The notes under the pieces were generated by a model. It did no database searches. It saw only the letters and a program-made list of their open reading frames with translations, and had not been told where the DNA came from. From CBFGTA01 sp965651595 (GTDB taxonomy: Bacteria; Actinomycetota; Actinomycetes; S36-B12; UBA10799), in contig CBFGTA010000019.1 in the NCBI GenBank assembly GCA_965651595.1, positions 1 to 25,195 of the forward strand: DNA of 25,195 bases, in the 5' to 3' direction. A program made the translations under genes and the position numbers. This document shows, one piece after another, positions 6,207-14,148 of the stretch (positions are counted from its first letter, which is position 1; each line of letters starts with the position of its first letter).

Positions 6207-9056
6207 GTGGGAGACAAGCTCATCGTCCGCGGTGCTCGCGAACACAACTTGCGCAACGTAGCGGTCGAACTGCCCCGAGACGCGCTCATCGTGTTCACCG
6301 GATTGTCCGGATCGGGAAAGTCAAGTCTGGCGTTCGATACGATCTTTGCCGAAGGTCAACGCCGCTACGTCGAAAGTCTTTCGGCCTATGCACGGCAGTT
6401 TCTCGGACAAATGGACAAGCCCGATGTCGACTTCATCGAAGGCTTGTCTCCGGCGGTTGCGATCGACCAGAAATCCACTTCCCGCAATCCGCGTTCCACT
6501 GTGGGGACGATCACCGAGGTCTACGACTACTTGCGACTTCTCTACGCTCGCATTGGTAAGCCACACTGTCCCGAGTGTGGGGACCCGATCCGCCGTCAAA
6601 CTCCCCAACAAATCGTGGATCAGATACTGGGACTGCCCGAAGGCACGCGCTTCCAGGTCCTCGCCCCAGTGGTGCGCGGCCGCAAGGGCGAATTCGTCGA
6701 ACTGTTCCGAACGCTCCAAACGCAGGGGTACTCGCGGGTGCGAGTGGATGGACAAACGTATTCCCTCGCCGAGCCACCGGTGCTAAAGAAACAAGAGAAA
6801 CACTCTGTCGACGTCGTTGTTGATCGGCTCGCAGTGAAGCCGTCGGCTCAGACTCGATTGACCGATTCTGTCGAAACTGCCTTGCAACTTGCCGATGGTC
6901 TCGTCGTGTTGGAATTCGTTGATTCAGACCCCGACGATTTGGCCAGGGAACGGACGTTCAGTGAACACCTCGCCTGTCCTCGCGACGGAATTTCGTTCGA
7001 AGAACTCGAACCGCGCAGTTTCTCGTTCAACTCCCCGTTCGGGGCGTGCCCGGCCTGCACGGGCCTGGGAAACAAGATGGAAGTCGACCCGGAACTAGTG
7101 ATTCCCGATCCGTGCCGGTCCATTCGTGATGGCGCAATCGCACCCTGGGGCCACGGTTCAATGTCGACCTACTTCGAACGCATTCTGGAGGCCTTGGCGG
7201 AGGAACTCGATTTCGATCTTGATGCCGCGTGGGAAGATGTGGATCAGGAAGTGCGGTCGACCATTCTGAACGGGCGGGGAGACTCGGTGACGGTGAAGTT
7301 CCGCAACCGATTCGGGCGTGAACGGTCGTACACGACGGGATTCGAGGGCGTGCTGCCGTTCGTGGAACGTCGCCACCGTGAGTCGGACTCGGATTCGAGC
7401 CGGGAACGATTCGCCGGATTCATGCGGGAAGTCCCGTGTCCCGCGTGTGCAGGTGCTCGCCTGAAGCCCCTGAGTCTGGCCGTTCGCATCGAAGATCGCT
7501 CGATTGCTGATATCGCCGCCCTGCCGATTGGCGAGTGTGCCGACTTCTTGGGTGGGCTCAGCCTGGAGGCACGGGAGGCGACCATCGCTTCCCGGGTGCT
7601 CAAGGAGGTCAACGAGCGGTTGACGTTCCTCAAAGATGTGGGGTTGGACTACCTCACACTCGATCGATCGGCGGGCACGTTGGCCGGGGGGGAAGCCCAA
7701 CGAATCCGTTTGGCCACCCAGATCGGTAGTGGACTAGTCGGAGTGCTTTATGTGCTCGACGAGCCCAGCATCGGACTGCACCAACGAGACAATCGTCGGC
7801 TGATCGACACCTTGGTTCGCCTGCGAGACATGGGCAACACTTTGATCGTCGTCGAACACGACGAGGACACCATCAAGGCCGCCGACTGGGTCGTCGACAT
7901 CGGCCCAGGCGCCGGTGAGCACGGCGGGCAAGTGGTGGTCAGTGGCAGTCTGCCCGAGCTGATCTCGCACCCGGACAGCGAGACGGGCGCCTATCTGTCA
8001 GGGCGCAAGTCGATCGAGGTACCTGCCGAACGACGTCCCCCCGATCCCGACCGAGTCCTGACAGTCGTTGGGGCCCGAGAAAACAACCTCCAAGACATCA
8101 CGGTGTCCTTTCCGCTCGGTTGTCTCGTCGCTGTGACGGGAGTGTCGGGGTCGGGTAAGTCAACCCTGGTCAACGAGATTGTTTACCGAGCCCTGGCCCG
8201 GGAACTCAACCGGAACCGGACGGTGCCGGGGCGACATGTTCGCATCGACGGTATCGAAAACATCGACAAAGTCGTGCACGTCGATCAGAGTCCCATCGGC
8301 CGCACGCCCCGATCCAACCCGGCTACCTACACCGGCGTATTCGATCATGTCCGCAAACTGTTCGCCGCTACGGAAGAGGCCAAAGTTCGGGGATACCAGC
8401 AGGGCCGGTTTTCTTTCAACGTCAAGGGTGGTCGGTGCGAGGCGTGTCGGGGTGATGGGACCATCCGCATCGAAATGAACTTTCTGCCCGACGTCTACGT
8501 GCCGTGCGAAGTGTGCAAGGGTGCGCGCTACAACCGAGAGACCCTCGAGGTGCACTACAAAGGTAAGACGATAGCCGAAGTGCTAGCTATGCCGATCGCG
8601 GAAGCTGCGAATTTCTTCACGGCGGTTCCCACCATCCACCGGCATCTGGCGACACTCATCGATGTAGGTCTGGGCTACGTACGGCTCGGGCAGCCAGCGC
8701 CCACCTTGTCGGGTGGGGAGGCTCAGCGGGTGAAACTCGCCACCGAACTCCACAAGCGATCGACCGGACGGACTATCTACGTTCTCGACGAACCAACCAC
8801 CGGCTTACACTTCGAGGACATTCGCAAACTGTTGGTCGTCCTCAACCGACTCGTCGACAATGGGAACACCGTCGTTGTGATCGAACACAACCTAGATGTC
8901 ATCAAGACCGCCGACTGGGTCATCGATTTGGGCCCAGAAGGAGGATCGGGTGGTGGAACATTAGTAGCGGAAGGGACTCCGGAACAGGTGGCCGCGGTCG
9001 ACGCGAGCCATACCGGTAGGTTCTTGAGTGAGATGGTCCAAGGAGGAGCCGGATGA
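6207..9056 (+). CDS. uvrA: Excinuclease ABC subunit UvrA
   Basis: UvrA is the ABC-type ATPase dimer that finds DNA damage and loads UvrB. From the GTG at 6207 the product is 949 residues, beginning VGDKLIVRGAREHNL as UvrA proteins normally do. An in-frame ATG at 6156 overlaps the tnpB stop (ATGA) and would add 17 residues. Visible motifs: Walker A GLSGSGKSS (about 32-40), first ABC signature LAGGEAQR (492-499, Ala in place of the usual Ser), LDEPSIGLHQRDNRRL, second Walker A GVSGSGKST, the C-terminal zinc module CEACRGDG...CEVCKGARYN, second signature LSGGEAQR, and LDEPTTGLHFEDI. The first zinc module keeps Cys257, Cys281 and Cys284, but CPRDG replaces the pattern that normally supplies another ligand. 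The stop overlaps the next gene by four bases. There is no clear ribosome binding site, in line with a leaderless mRNA. Confidence 0.97.
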   Translation: MGDKLIVRGAREHNLRNVAVELPRDALIVFTGLSGSGKSSLAFDTIFAEGQRRYVESLSAYARQFLGQMDKPDVDFIEGLSPAVAIDQKSTSRNPRSTVGTITEVYDYLRLLYARIGKPHCPECGDPIRRQTPQQIVDQILGLPEGTRFQVLAPVVRGRKGEFVELFRTLQTQGYSRVRVDGQTYSLAEPPVLKKQEKHSVDVVVDRLAVKPSAQTRLTDSVETALQLADGLVVLEFVDSDPDDLARERTFSEHLACPRDGISFEELEPRSFSFNSPFGACPACTGLGNKMEVDPELVIPDPCRSIRDGAIAPWGHGSMSTYFERILEALAEELDFDLDAAWEDVDQEVRSTILNGRGDSVTVKFRNRFGRERSYTTGFEGVLPFVERRHRESDSDSSRERFAGFMREVPCPACAGARLKPLSLAVRIEDRSIADIAALPIGECADFLGGLSLEAREATIASRVLKEVNERLTFLKDVGLDYLTLDRSAGTLAGGEAQRIRLATQIGSGLVGVLYVLDEPSIGLHQRDNRRLIDTLVRLRDMGNTLIVVEHDEDTIKAADWVVDIGPGAGEHGGQVVVSGSLPELISHPDSETGAYLSGRKSIEVPAERRPPDPDRVLTVVGARENNLQDITVSFPLGCLVAVTGVSGSGKSTLVNEIVYRALARELNRNRTVPGRHVRIDGIENIDKVVHVDQSPIGRTPRSNPATYTGVFDHVRKLFAATEEAKVRGYQQGRFSFNVKGGRCEACRGDGTIRIEMNFLPDVYVPCEVCKGARYNRETLEVHYKGKTIAEVLAMPIAEAANFFTAVPTIHRHLATLIDVGLGYVRLGQPAPTLSGGEAQRVKLATELHKRSTGRTIYVLDEPTTGLHFEDIRKLLVVLNRLVDNGNTVVVIEHNLDVIKTADWVIDLGPEGGSGGGTLVAEGTPEQVAAVDASHTGRFLSEMVQGGAG

Positions 9057-9526
9057 ACGAGTCCGTAACAACAGCTGAGCAATCGAGTGCGACACCAGGT
9101 CAGTCACCTAGTGTGGATCGTCGCGCCGTACTGGCTGCAGGTGCGGGCGTGCTGGCTGTTGGCGCGGTGTCGGCGTGTTCGGCGGGCAACCGGACCCAGC
9201 AGCCCACTGAGCAGCCGGGTGTGGCCGCCTCCGGGACAGTCATCGCCAGCACCGGGGATGTGCCGGTCGGGTCCGGCAAACTCGTCAAGGTCGATCGGAC
9301 TGTATTGCTCGTGGGCCAGCCCGAGGCAGGTGAGTTCGTTTGTCACAGTGGTATTTGCACCCACCAAGGGTGCCCTCTCAGTCGGATCGACGGGGCCGAC
9401 GCAATATGCACGTGTCACGGCAGCGTGTTCGCGATCGCAGACGGTTCGGTCTTGAAAGGCCCGGCGTCGGTCAGTTTGCCACCGGTCGCGGTCGCTGTGA
9501 ACGGCGACCAGGTTACCTTGGCGTAG
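9053..9526 (+). CDS. Exported Rieske [2Fe-2S] protein with Tat-type lipoprotein signal
   Basis: A 157-residue protein. The N-terminus has an Arg-Arg pair (DRRAVLAAGAG, residues 22-32) before a hydrophobic stretch and a possible lipobox ending in Cys42 (AVSAC), so it is probably folded with its cluster, exported by Tat and anchored as a lipoprotein. The Rieske ligands are CTHQGC (Cys102, His104) and CTCHGS (Cys119, His122), with Cys107 and Cys121 in place for the stabilising disulfide of high-potential Rieske proteins. Its size is that of single-domain actinobacterial Rieske proteins and not a full QcrA. Start: ATG within ATGA overlapping the uvrA stop, preceded by a strong AAGGAGG (9040-9046). 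The redox partner is unknown. Confidence 0.9.
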   Translation: MNESVTTAEQSSATPGQSPSVDRRAVLAAGAGVLAVGAVSACSAGNRTQQPTEQPGVAASGTVIASTGDVPVGSGKLVKVDRTVLLVGQPEAGEFVCHSGICTHQGCPLSRIDGADAICTCHGSVFAIADGSVLKGPASVSLPPVAVAVNGDQVTLA

Positions 9527-9528
9527 CG

Positions 9529-9571
9529 GCTGCCCACTCTCGGCGAGAGTGTGCGCGTTGAGGTGGGCAGC
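9529..9571. terminator. Nested hairpin between convergent genes, likely bidirectional terminator
   Basis: GCTGCCCAC (9529-9537) pairs perfectly with GTGGGCAGC (9563-9571). Inside, ACTCTC (9536-9541) pairs with GAGAGT (9545-9550) and shares two bases with the outer arm, so the two folds compete at the edge. It fills almost the whole gap between the Rieske gene stop (9526) and the stop of the minus-strand SGNH gene (9574). No T-tract is present, which is frequent in high-GC actinobacteria. Confidence 0.5.
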
Positions 9572-9573
9572 AA

Positions 9574-10206
9574 TCAGCGGATAGCTCGGCGGACTGCCTG
9601 CGCGGTCATGCGGGCCCGCTTCTCGTATCCCTGATGGGTCAGGTGGACGCCGTCGCTGCGAACGAAGCGCTTGTGCTTCTTAGCCACTGATGCCCAGTCC
9701 ACTACGTGCAGTCGAGGATCGTTGCGGGCCTGGCGGGCCAACTCTCGGTTCACGGCGCCGTACCGTCCGGGACGAACGATATTGACCCACAACACGGTAC
9801 GTTTCTTGCCCGCGAGCCGTAACACTTTCTTGACGTAGGCGCGGGTCGAGGCGGGCCTCGGAGCATCGTTTGTGCCGAGCGCTATCACCCAGATTCGGGC
9901 TTTGCGCGCTTTCCGCTGTTGAATCCGCTGCACACCTTCGGCAGTTCTTCTGCCGATCCGGGCATCCACGGCAACCGACCGCGTGTCCTGGCGCAGGTAC
10001 CGGCGCACATGGCGGCCGTCACCGGTTGACAGCGAGTCGCCCACCACGAACACGCGGGGCTGTTTCGCTGCGGCGGCACTGCGGGCAGCCTGAGCGGGAT
10101 CAGCAACGGTGAGCGTCGTCGCGGCGATGGCTCCGCTCAGGACAATTACCCAAACCGCCCGCTTGGTCGCTCGAGGTGCGGTGAAAGGACGCGAAATTTC
10201 AGACAC
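9574..10206 (-). CDS. Secreted SGNH/GDSL-type hydrolase
   Basis: Esterase/acyltransferase-type fold of the SGNH superfamily. From the GTG at 10206 the product is 210 residues: a basic N-terminus, a hydrophobic signal segment (WVIVLSGAIAATTLTVA, about 19-35) with an AxA site near DPAQAA, then VVGDSLSTGDG with nucleophile Ser58, ALGTNDA with Asn113, and SDGVHLTHQGY with Asp185 and His188. All catalytic blocks are present. The frame stays open to a GTG at 10290, but that extension would run to the edge of the uvrC -10 region and shows no protein-like character, so I prefer 10206; neither start has a strong ribosome binding site. The substrate is unknown; an envelope glycan or lipid ester is plausible from secretion. 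It is divergent from uvrC and convergent with the Rieske gene. Confidence 0.85.
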   Translation of the reverse strand: MSEISRPFTAPRATKRAVWVIVLSGAIAATTLTVADPAQAARSAAAAKQPRVFVVGDSLSTGDGRHVRRYLRQDTRSVAVDARIGRRTAEGVQRIQQRKARKARIWVIALGTNDAPRPASTRAYVKKVLRLAGKKRTVLWVNIVRPGRYGAVNRELARQARNDPRLHVVDWASVAKKHKRFVRSDGVHLTHQGYEKRARMTAQAVRRAIR

Positions 10207-10294
10207 AAGTGTTGTTCTTACCGGAAATCTCAGTTCTACACGGCCAGTCTGTCCGTCTGTGAGAAACCCCACGTGCCGCCGATCTGCCACTGAC

Positions 10295-10300
10295 TACACT
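10295..10300 (+). promoter_or_regulatory. Likely -10 box of uvrC (leaderless start)
   Basis: TACACT, a good TAnnnT hexamer, ends seven bases before the uvrC GTG at 10308. Transcription would begin at or next to the start codon. There is no ribosome binding site in front of that GTG, which supports a leaderless mRNA. No clear -35 is seen. Confidence 0.5.
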
Positions 10301-10307
10301 TTCAACT

Positions 10308-12173
10308 GTGGATCCTCGGCATCAGTGGCGGCCAGAATCGGCCGAAATTCCCACCCAGCCAGGGGTGTACCGCTTCTGGGACGCAACAGATCGGGTCATC
10401 TATGTAGGCAAAGCGAAGAACCTCCGCCACCGAGTGAGCAGCTACTTCACCAGTCGAGGCCACCCGCATCCCCGCACGGAGCTGATGTTGTCGACGGCTC
10501 GCCGCGTGGACTGGGTTGTGGTGGCGACGGAGGACGAGTCGCTGCTGCTGGAGCATACATGGATCCGCGAGTTTGACCCGCGCTTCAACGTTCTGTTCCG
10601 CGATGACAAGTCCTACCCCTTTCTGGCCGTCACAGTGGCCGACCAAATCCCGCGAGTGACGGTGATGCGGGGCAAGCGAAAGCGCGGGGTCCGCTACTTC
10701 GGACCGTACGTGAACACCCGGGCCATTCGCGAGACGGTGGACTACCTCCAGAAGGTCTATCCCGTTCGTAGTTGTAGCGACGGAACGCTGAACCGGCATC
10801 AGCGGTTGGGTCGGCCGTGTCTGCTCGGAGACATCGGCAAGTGCCGAGCCCCCTGCCTCGGCGGTGAACTGCTGGCCCGCCACCAGGAGGATGCGCGCAG
10901 TCTGGTGTCTTTCTTGGCGTCCCGCCCGGATGACCACATCGCTGCCCGTGAAGACGCCATGCGGCAGGCGAGCGCGCGTCTCGACTTTGAGAGAGCCGCT
11001 CGCATCCGCGATGAAGTGGCAGCCCTCCGGGCGGCACTCGGGAAGAACACGGTAGTACTCGGGGCGCGAGTCAACATTGACTTGGTCGGCATCGGTGGTG
11101 ACGAATTCTCGTTCTGCGCTGTCGTCTTCCACGTCCGGGGAGGACGTATTCGGGGGCAGAGAACTTTCCTGGTTGATCGAGATGGGGATCGTGCCAACGA
11201 GGACATGTTGGGGGACTTGCTCACGGCACTGTACGTGACCAGTGACGTCGAGCTCGGACTGGCAGACGCGGGCGACCTCCCACCCGCTCGGGAGTGCCTC
11301 GTGGCAGCCCGGCCGTCCGTATCCGACAGTGTGGAGAGGCTCGTTTCCGCGTCACGAGGTACTAGGTTCCGAGTGCGGGTGCCTCAACGGGGTGCTCAGC
11401 GCGATCTGTTGGACACGGTAGAGGAGAACGCGCGGAAAGCTCTGCAACTGCACACACTCAAGCGTTCCTCAGATCTCATCAGCCGTTCGGCGGCCCTCAA
11501 CGAACTGGCGGCAGTCCTGGAGTTGGCTGAAGTGCCTTTGAGGATTGAGTGCATCGATATCTCGCATCACGGGGCCGAGGCGACAGCCGCGTCCGTGGTG
11601 GTCTTCGAGGACGGCGCCCCCCGCAAAGGCGACTACCGCAACTACTCGTTAGCCGATTCAGCTGACGACGTTGCCGCCATCCGGACCGTCGTGCGCAAGC
11701 GTTACGGCTCGGTGGCAAGCACACAATCCAAAGGAGGCTTCCGGTACGACACCGGCCTCCTGGTCGTGGACGGAGGTCGACCCCAGGTCGAAGCTGCTCG
11801 ACAGGAACTCGACGGCCTCGGACGACCTGAGTTGCCCGTCGTGGGTCTCGCGAAACGGCTCGAAGAGGTGTGGGTTCCGGGCCACGAGTACCCGGTGGTC
11901 TTTTCCCGGCGCAGTGAGGCTCTGTACCTCCTTCAGAGATTGCGCGATGAAGCCCATCGATGGGCGATCACTCATCACCGTCGGCGAGCGCGAGCCCGCT
12001 TGACATCCAGCGCTCTCGACGGCATCTCTGGGGTCGGACCTGCGCGTCGTCGCCAACTACTCGAACACTTCGGGTCGCTAGGAGCTATTGCCGAGGCGTC
12101 CCTCGACGACTTGTCAGGTGTTCCGGGGATCGGCCCCGCGACGGCTCGAGATATCAAGAACCATCTGAGTTAG
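10308..12173 (+). CDS. uvrC: Excinuclease ABC subunit UvrC
   Basis: UvrC makes both incisions around damage in the UvrB-DNA complex. The 621-residue product contains, in order, the GIY-YIG nuclease domain (GVYRFW at 19-24, VIYVGKAKNLRHR at 30-42, metal-binding Glu82 in LLLEHTW), four Cys of the [4Fe-4S] region (VRSCSDG, RPCLLGDIGKCRAPCLG), a UVR domain that binds UvrB (ASARLDFERAARIRDEVAAL), the RNase H-like endonuclease domain (ECIDISHHG, LLVVDGGRPQ, RDEAHRWAI), and two C-terminal helix-hairpin-helix motifs (ISGVGPARRRQLL, VPGIGPATARDI). The loop after CIDISH reads HGAEATAAS where most UvrC proteins have a QG(T/E)-type sequence; the catalytic Asp before it is retained. GTG start with a leaderless-type promoter. 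Confidence 0.97.
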   Translation: MDPRHQWRPESAEIPTQPGVYRFWDATDRVIYVGKAKNLRHRVSSYFTSRGHPHPRTELMLSTARRVDWVVVATEDESLLLEHTWIREFDPRFNVLFRDDKSYPFLAVTVADQIPRVTVMRGKRKRGVRYFGPYVNTRAIRETVDYLQKVYPVRSCSDGTLNRHQRLGRPCLLGDIGKCRAPCLGGELLARHQEDARSLVSFLASRPDDHIAAREDAMRQASARLDFERAARIRDEVAALRAALGKNTVVLGARVNIDLVGIGGDEFSFCAVVFHVRGGRIRGQRTFLVDRDGDRANEDMLGDLLTALYVTSDVELGLADAGDLPPARECLVAARPSVSDSVERLVSASRGTRFRVRVPQRGAQRDLLDTVEENARKALQLHTLKRSSDLISRSAALNELAAVLELAEVPLRIECIDISHHGAEATAASVVVFEDGAPRKGDYRNYSLADSADDVAAIRTVVRKRYGSVASTQSKGGFRYDTGLLVVDGGRPQVEAARQELDGLGRPELPVVGLAKRLEEVWVPGHEYPVVFSRRSEALYLLQRLRDEAHRWAITHHRRRARARLTSSALDGISGVGPARRRQLLEHFGSLGAIAEASLDDLSGVPGIGPATARDIKNHLS

Positions 12174-12180
12174 CAGATGG
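12161..12180 (+). terminator. Hairpin over the uvrC stop codon, possible weak terminator
   Basis: CCATCTG (12161-12167) and CAGATGG (12174-12180) form a perfect 7-bp stem around a 6-base loop that contains the TAG stop. No T-run follows, so termination or 3'-end protection is uncertain. rapZ begins 70 bp further on. Confidence 0.35.
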
Positions 12181-12249
12181 ATCGAGACCGTTGAATTCTC
12201 GGGCTAGGATTGGCACTGCCATTGACTCGTAGTCGACAAGGGAGCCCTG

Positions 12250-13116
12250 ATGGAAAGCAGCCCCATCGAACTGGCCATCGTGAGTGGGCTATCCGGGGCG
12301 GGTCGGTCCACGGCTGCGCGCGCACTCGAAGATGCCGGATGGTTCGTGATCGACAATCTGCCCCCACAACTGTTGACCACCCTAATCGAGACGGTCAGCG
12401 ACGAAGGCGACCTTACGCGGATCGCTGTCGTCGTTGACTGTCGGGCTGGAAAACTGTTCACCACCGTCGCTAGCCACATCGCGGAACTGAAGGAGACCTT
12501 GCCGAGCGTTCGGGTGTTGTTCCTCGAAGCGAGCGACGAGTCGCTAGTGCGCCGGTTTGAATCCAATCGCCGTCCACATCCGCTCCAAGGAAAGGAACGG
12601 ATCTCGGACGGGATCGACCGAGAGCGGCGCCTATTGGCTGACGTTAGGGGCGGGGCTGATCTCGTCATCGACACGACGAGCACCAATGTTCACGACTTGC
12701 GCCGCAAAGTTCAGACCGCGTTTGGTGACGACGGTGACGCTCGCTTACGCGCCACCATCATGAGCTTCGGTTTCAAATACGGGATTCCCGTGGACGCTGA
12801 TCTGGTCGCGGACGTCCGGTTCCTGCCGAACCCCTACTGGGAAGAAGAACTGCGCGAACAGACCGGTCGGGATGCACCCGTTAGCGACTATGTGACGAGC
12901 TTCCCCGAGGCAGCGGAATTCCTCGACCGCTATTCGGAACTCATCGACATGGTGGCGGAAGGGTATCTCCGGGAAGGCAAGCGGTACGTGACTATCGCAA
13001 TCGGCTGTACTGGAGGCAAGCATCGGTCGGTGGCTATGTCAGAACAGTTATCGGCCCGGCTCGTGCGGCACGGAGTGGAGACTTTGGTCATGCATCGAGA
13101 CTTGGGGCGCGAGTGA
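12250..13116 (+). CDS. rapZ: RapZ/YvcJ-family nucleotide-binding protein
   Basis: A 288-residue member of the RapZ family. In E. coli RapZ is an RNA-binding adaptor controlling glmS through small RNAs; in Gram-positives YvcJ is a GTP-binding protein of unclear role. The P-loop is GLSGAGRST (residues 13-21), with Arg in place of Lys as often seen in actinobacteria. The C-terminal domain has FGFKYGIPVDADLVADVRF and IGCTGGKHRSV, the family's most conserved segments. Start ATG with AAGGGAG at 12238-12244. The final GTGA overlaps the yvcK start, so rapZ-yvcK is an operon, and whiA follows; this trio is conserved in actinobacteria and many Firmicutes. A TAGGAT at 12205-12210 might be its own -10, without a clear -35. 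Confidence 0.95.
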   Translation: MESSPIELAIVSGLSGAGRSTAARALEDAGWFVIDNLPPQLLTTLIETVSDEGDLTRIAVVVDCRAGKLFTTVASHIAELKETLPSVRVLFLEASDESLVRRFESNRRPHPLQGKERISDGIDRERRLLADVRGGADLVIDTTSTNVHDLRRKVQTAFGDDGDARLRATIMSFGFKYGIPVDADLVADVRFLPNPYWEEELREQTGRDAPVSDYVTSFPEAAEFLDRYSELIDMVAEGYLREGKRYVTIAIGCTGGKHRSVAMSEQLSARLVRHGVETLVMHRDLGRE

Positions 13117-14114
13117 CTACCCCGGTGGCGCCTGACGCCGAATTCAGCGACCGCATGCGCGTCGTCGCGTTCGGTGGAGGCCACGGCCTGTCAGTGACTC
13201 TATCTGCCCTGAGAATCCTCAACGCGGACATTACAGCCGTTGTGGGAGTCGCTGATGATGGCGGTTCGAGCGGTCGTTTGCGAGAAGAATTCGATGTGAT
13301 CCCACCCGGAGACTTGCGAATGGCGCTGGCTGCCCTGTGTGGAACGAACCAATGGGGGCAGACCTGGAAGGCTGTGATGCAGCACCGCTTCGGTGGACAC
13401 GGCCAGCTAGCTGGTCATGCCACCGGCAACCTGCTGATTACGGCGTTGTGGCAAGAGTCTGGCGACATTGTGGCGGGACTTGATCTGGTCGGAGCATTAC
13501 TCGGTGTCGACGGGCGGGTTCTACCGGTCAGCACAGTGCCGCTGTCGATTCATGCCATCGTTTCCGGACACGTCACTGGCGAAGGTGCCGAACAGTGTGC
13601 TGTGGCTGGTCAGGTTGCGCTAGAGCACACCCGTGGGTCCGTTGAGAGACTGTGGGTGGAGCCTCGTGATGCCCCCGCCACTGCCGAAGTGCTTGAAGCC
13701 ATTGACCGGGCTGAGGCAATCGTGTTTGGCCCGGGCAGTTGGTACACGAGCGTGTTGCCCCATTTGTGCGTTCCTGCCGTACGTGAGGCCATTAGGGCGG
13801 CCCAGTGTCCGCGAATCTTGGTTCTGAATGCCGGGAGCAATCGCCCCGACACGGCCCATTTCGGGCCAGCTACATATCTGGAATCGTGGCGTCAACAAGA
13901 AGCTGACGTACCTCTCGACTGGGTGGTGGCCGACTCGAAGCAGGCCGTGAGTGCTGCACTCGACGTAGCAGCACAGGCTGTTGGAGCCCGGGTGTTGAGG
14001 GAGTCTCTTGTCCTGCCAAGTCCCGATGACCGGAACCTTCGGCACGACCCGGCACTTCTGGCGCAGGCGCTCGCTGGCGTGTTCGCAGAGCAGCACGCCA
14101 GCCAGAAAATTTGA
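13113..14114 (+). CDS. yvcK: YvcK/CofD-like UDP-sugar-binding growth regulator
   Basis: YvcK (CuvA in mycobacteria) binds UDP-GlcNAc and is needed for growth on gluconeogenic carbon and for normal cell shape. The 333-residue product shows FGGGHGLSVTLSALR (20-34), the GVADDGGSSGRLREE loop (45-59), IPPGDLRMALAAL, GHATGNLLITAL, and FGPGSWYTSVLPHL, all diagnostic of the CofD-like fold. GTG start overlapping rapZ by four bases. Given the gap-pgk-tpiA operon downstream, a link to carbon flux and wall precursor supply is plausible from family knowledge. Length and motifs are ordinary. Confidence 0.95.
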   Translation: MTTPVAPDAEFSDRMRVVAFGGGHGLSVTLSALRILNADITAVVGVADDGGSSGRLREEFDVIPPGDLRMALAALCGTNQWGQTWKAVMQHRFGGHGQLAGHATGNLLITALWQESGDIVAGLDLVGALLGVDGRVLPVSTVPLSIHAIVSGHVTGEGAEQCAVAGQVALEHTRGSVERLWVEPRDAPATAEVLEAIDRAEAIVFGPGSWYTSVLPHLCVPAVREAIRAAQCPRILVLNAGSNRPDTAHFGPATYLESWRQQEADVPLDWVVADSKQAVSAALDVAAQAVGARVLRESLVLPSPDDRNLRHDPALLAQALAGVFAEQHASQKI

Positions 14115-14116
14115 CG
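14111..14116 (+). promoter_or_regulatory. Possible -35-like hexamer upstream of whiA
   Basis: TTGACG overlaps the yvcK stop. The best -10-like match, TAGACA at 14131-14136, is only 14 bp away, shorter than usual, so this is a weak promoter candidate for whiA. Confidence 0.2.
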
Positions 14117-14148
14117 TTCTGCACCACTGGTAGACACGGCGTGGCAGT

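Noticed and set aside
5675..6559. 294-codon plus-strand ORF across the tnpB/uvrA junction
   Set aside because: It is an alternate frame of tnpB and uvrA, both of which have clear motifs; the translated sequence is Arg/Ser-rich shadow.
10207..10290. N-terminal extension of the SGNH hydrolase to the GTG at 10290
   Set aside because: The added residues do not resemble a signal peptide and extend almost to the uvrC -10 region; the GTG at 10206 gives a standard secreted form.
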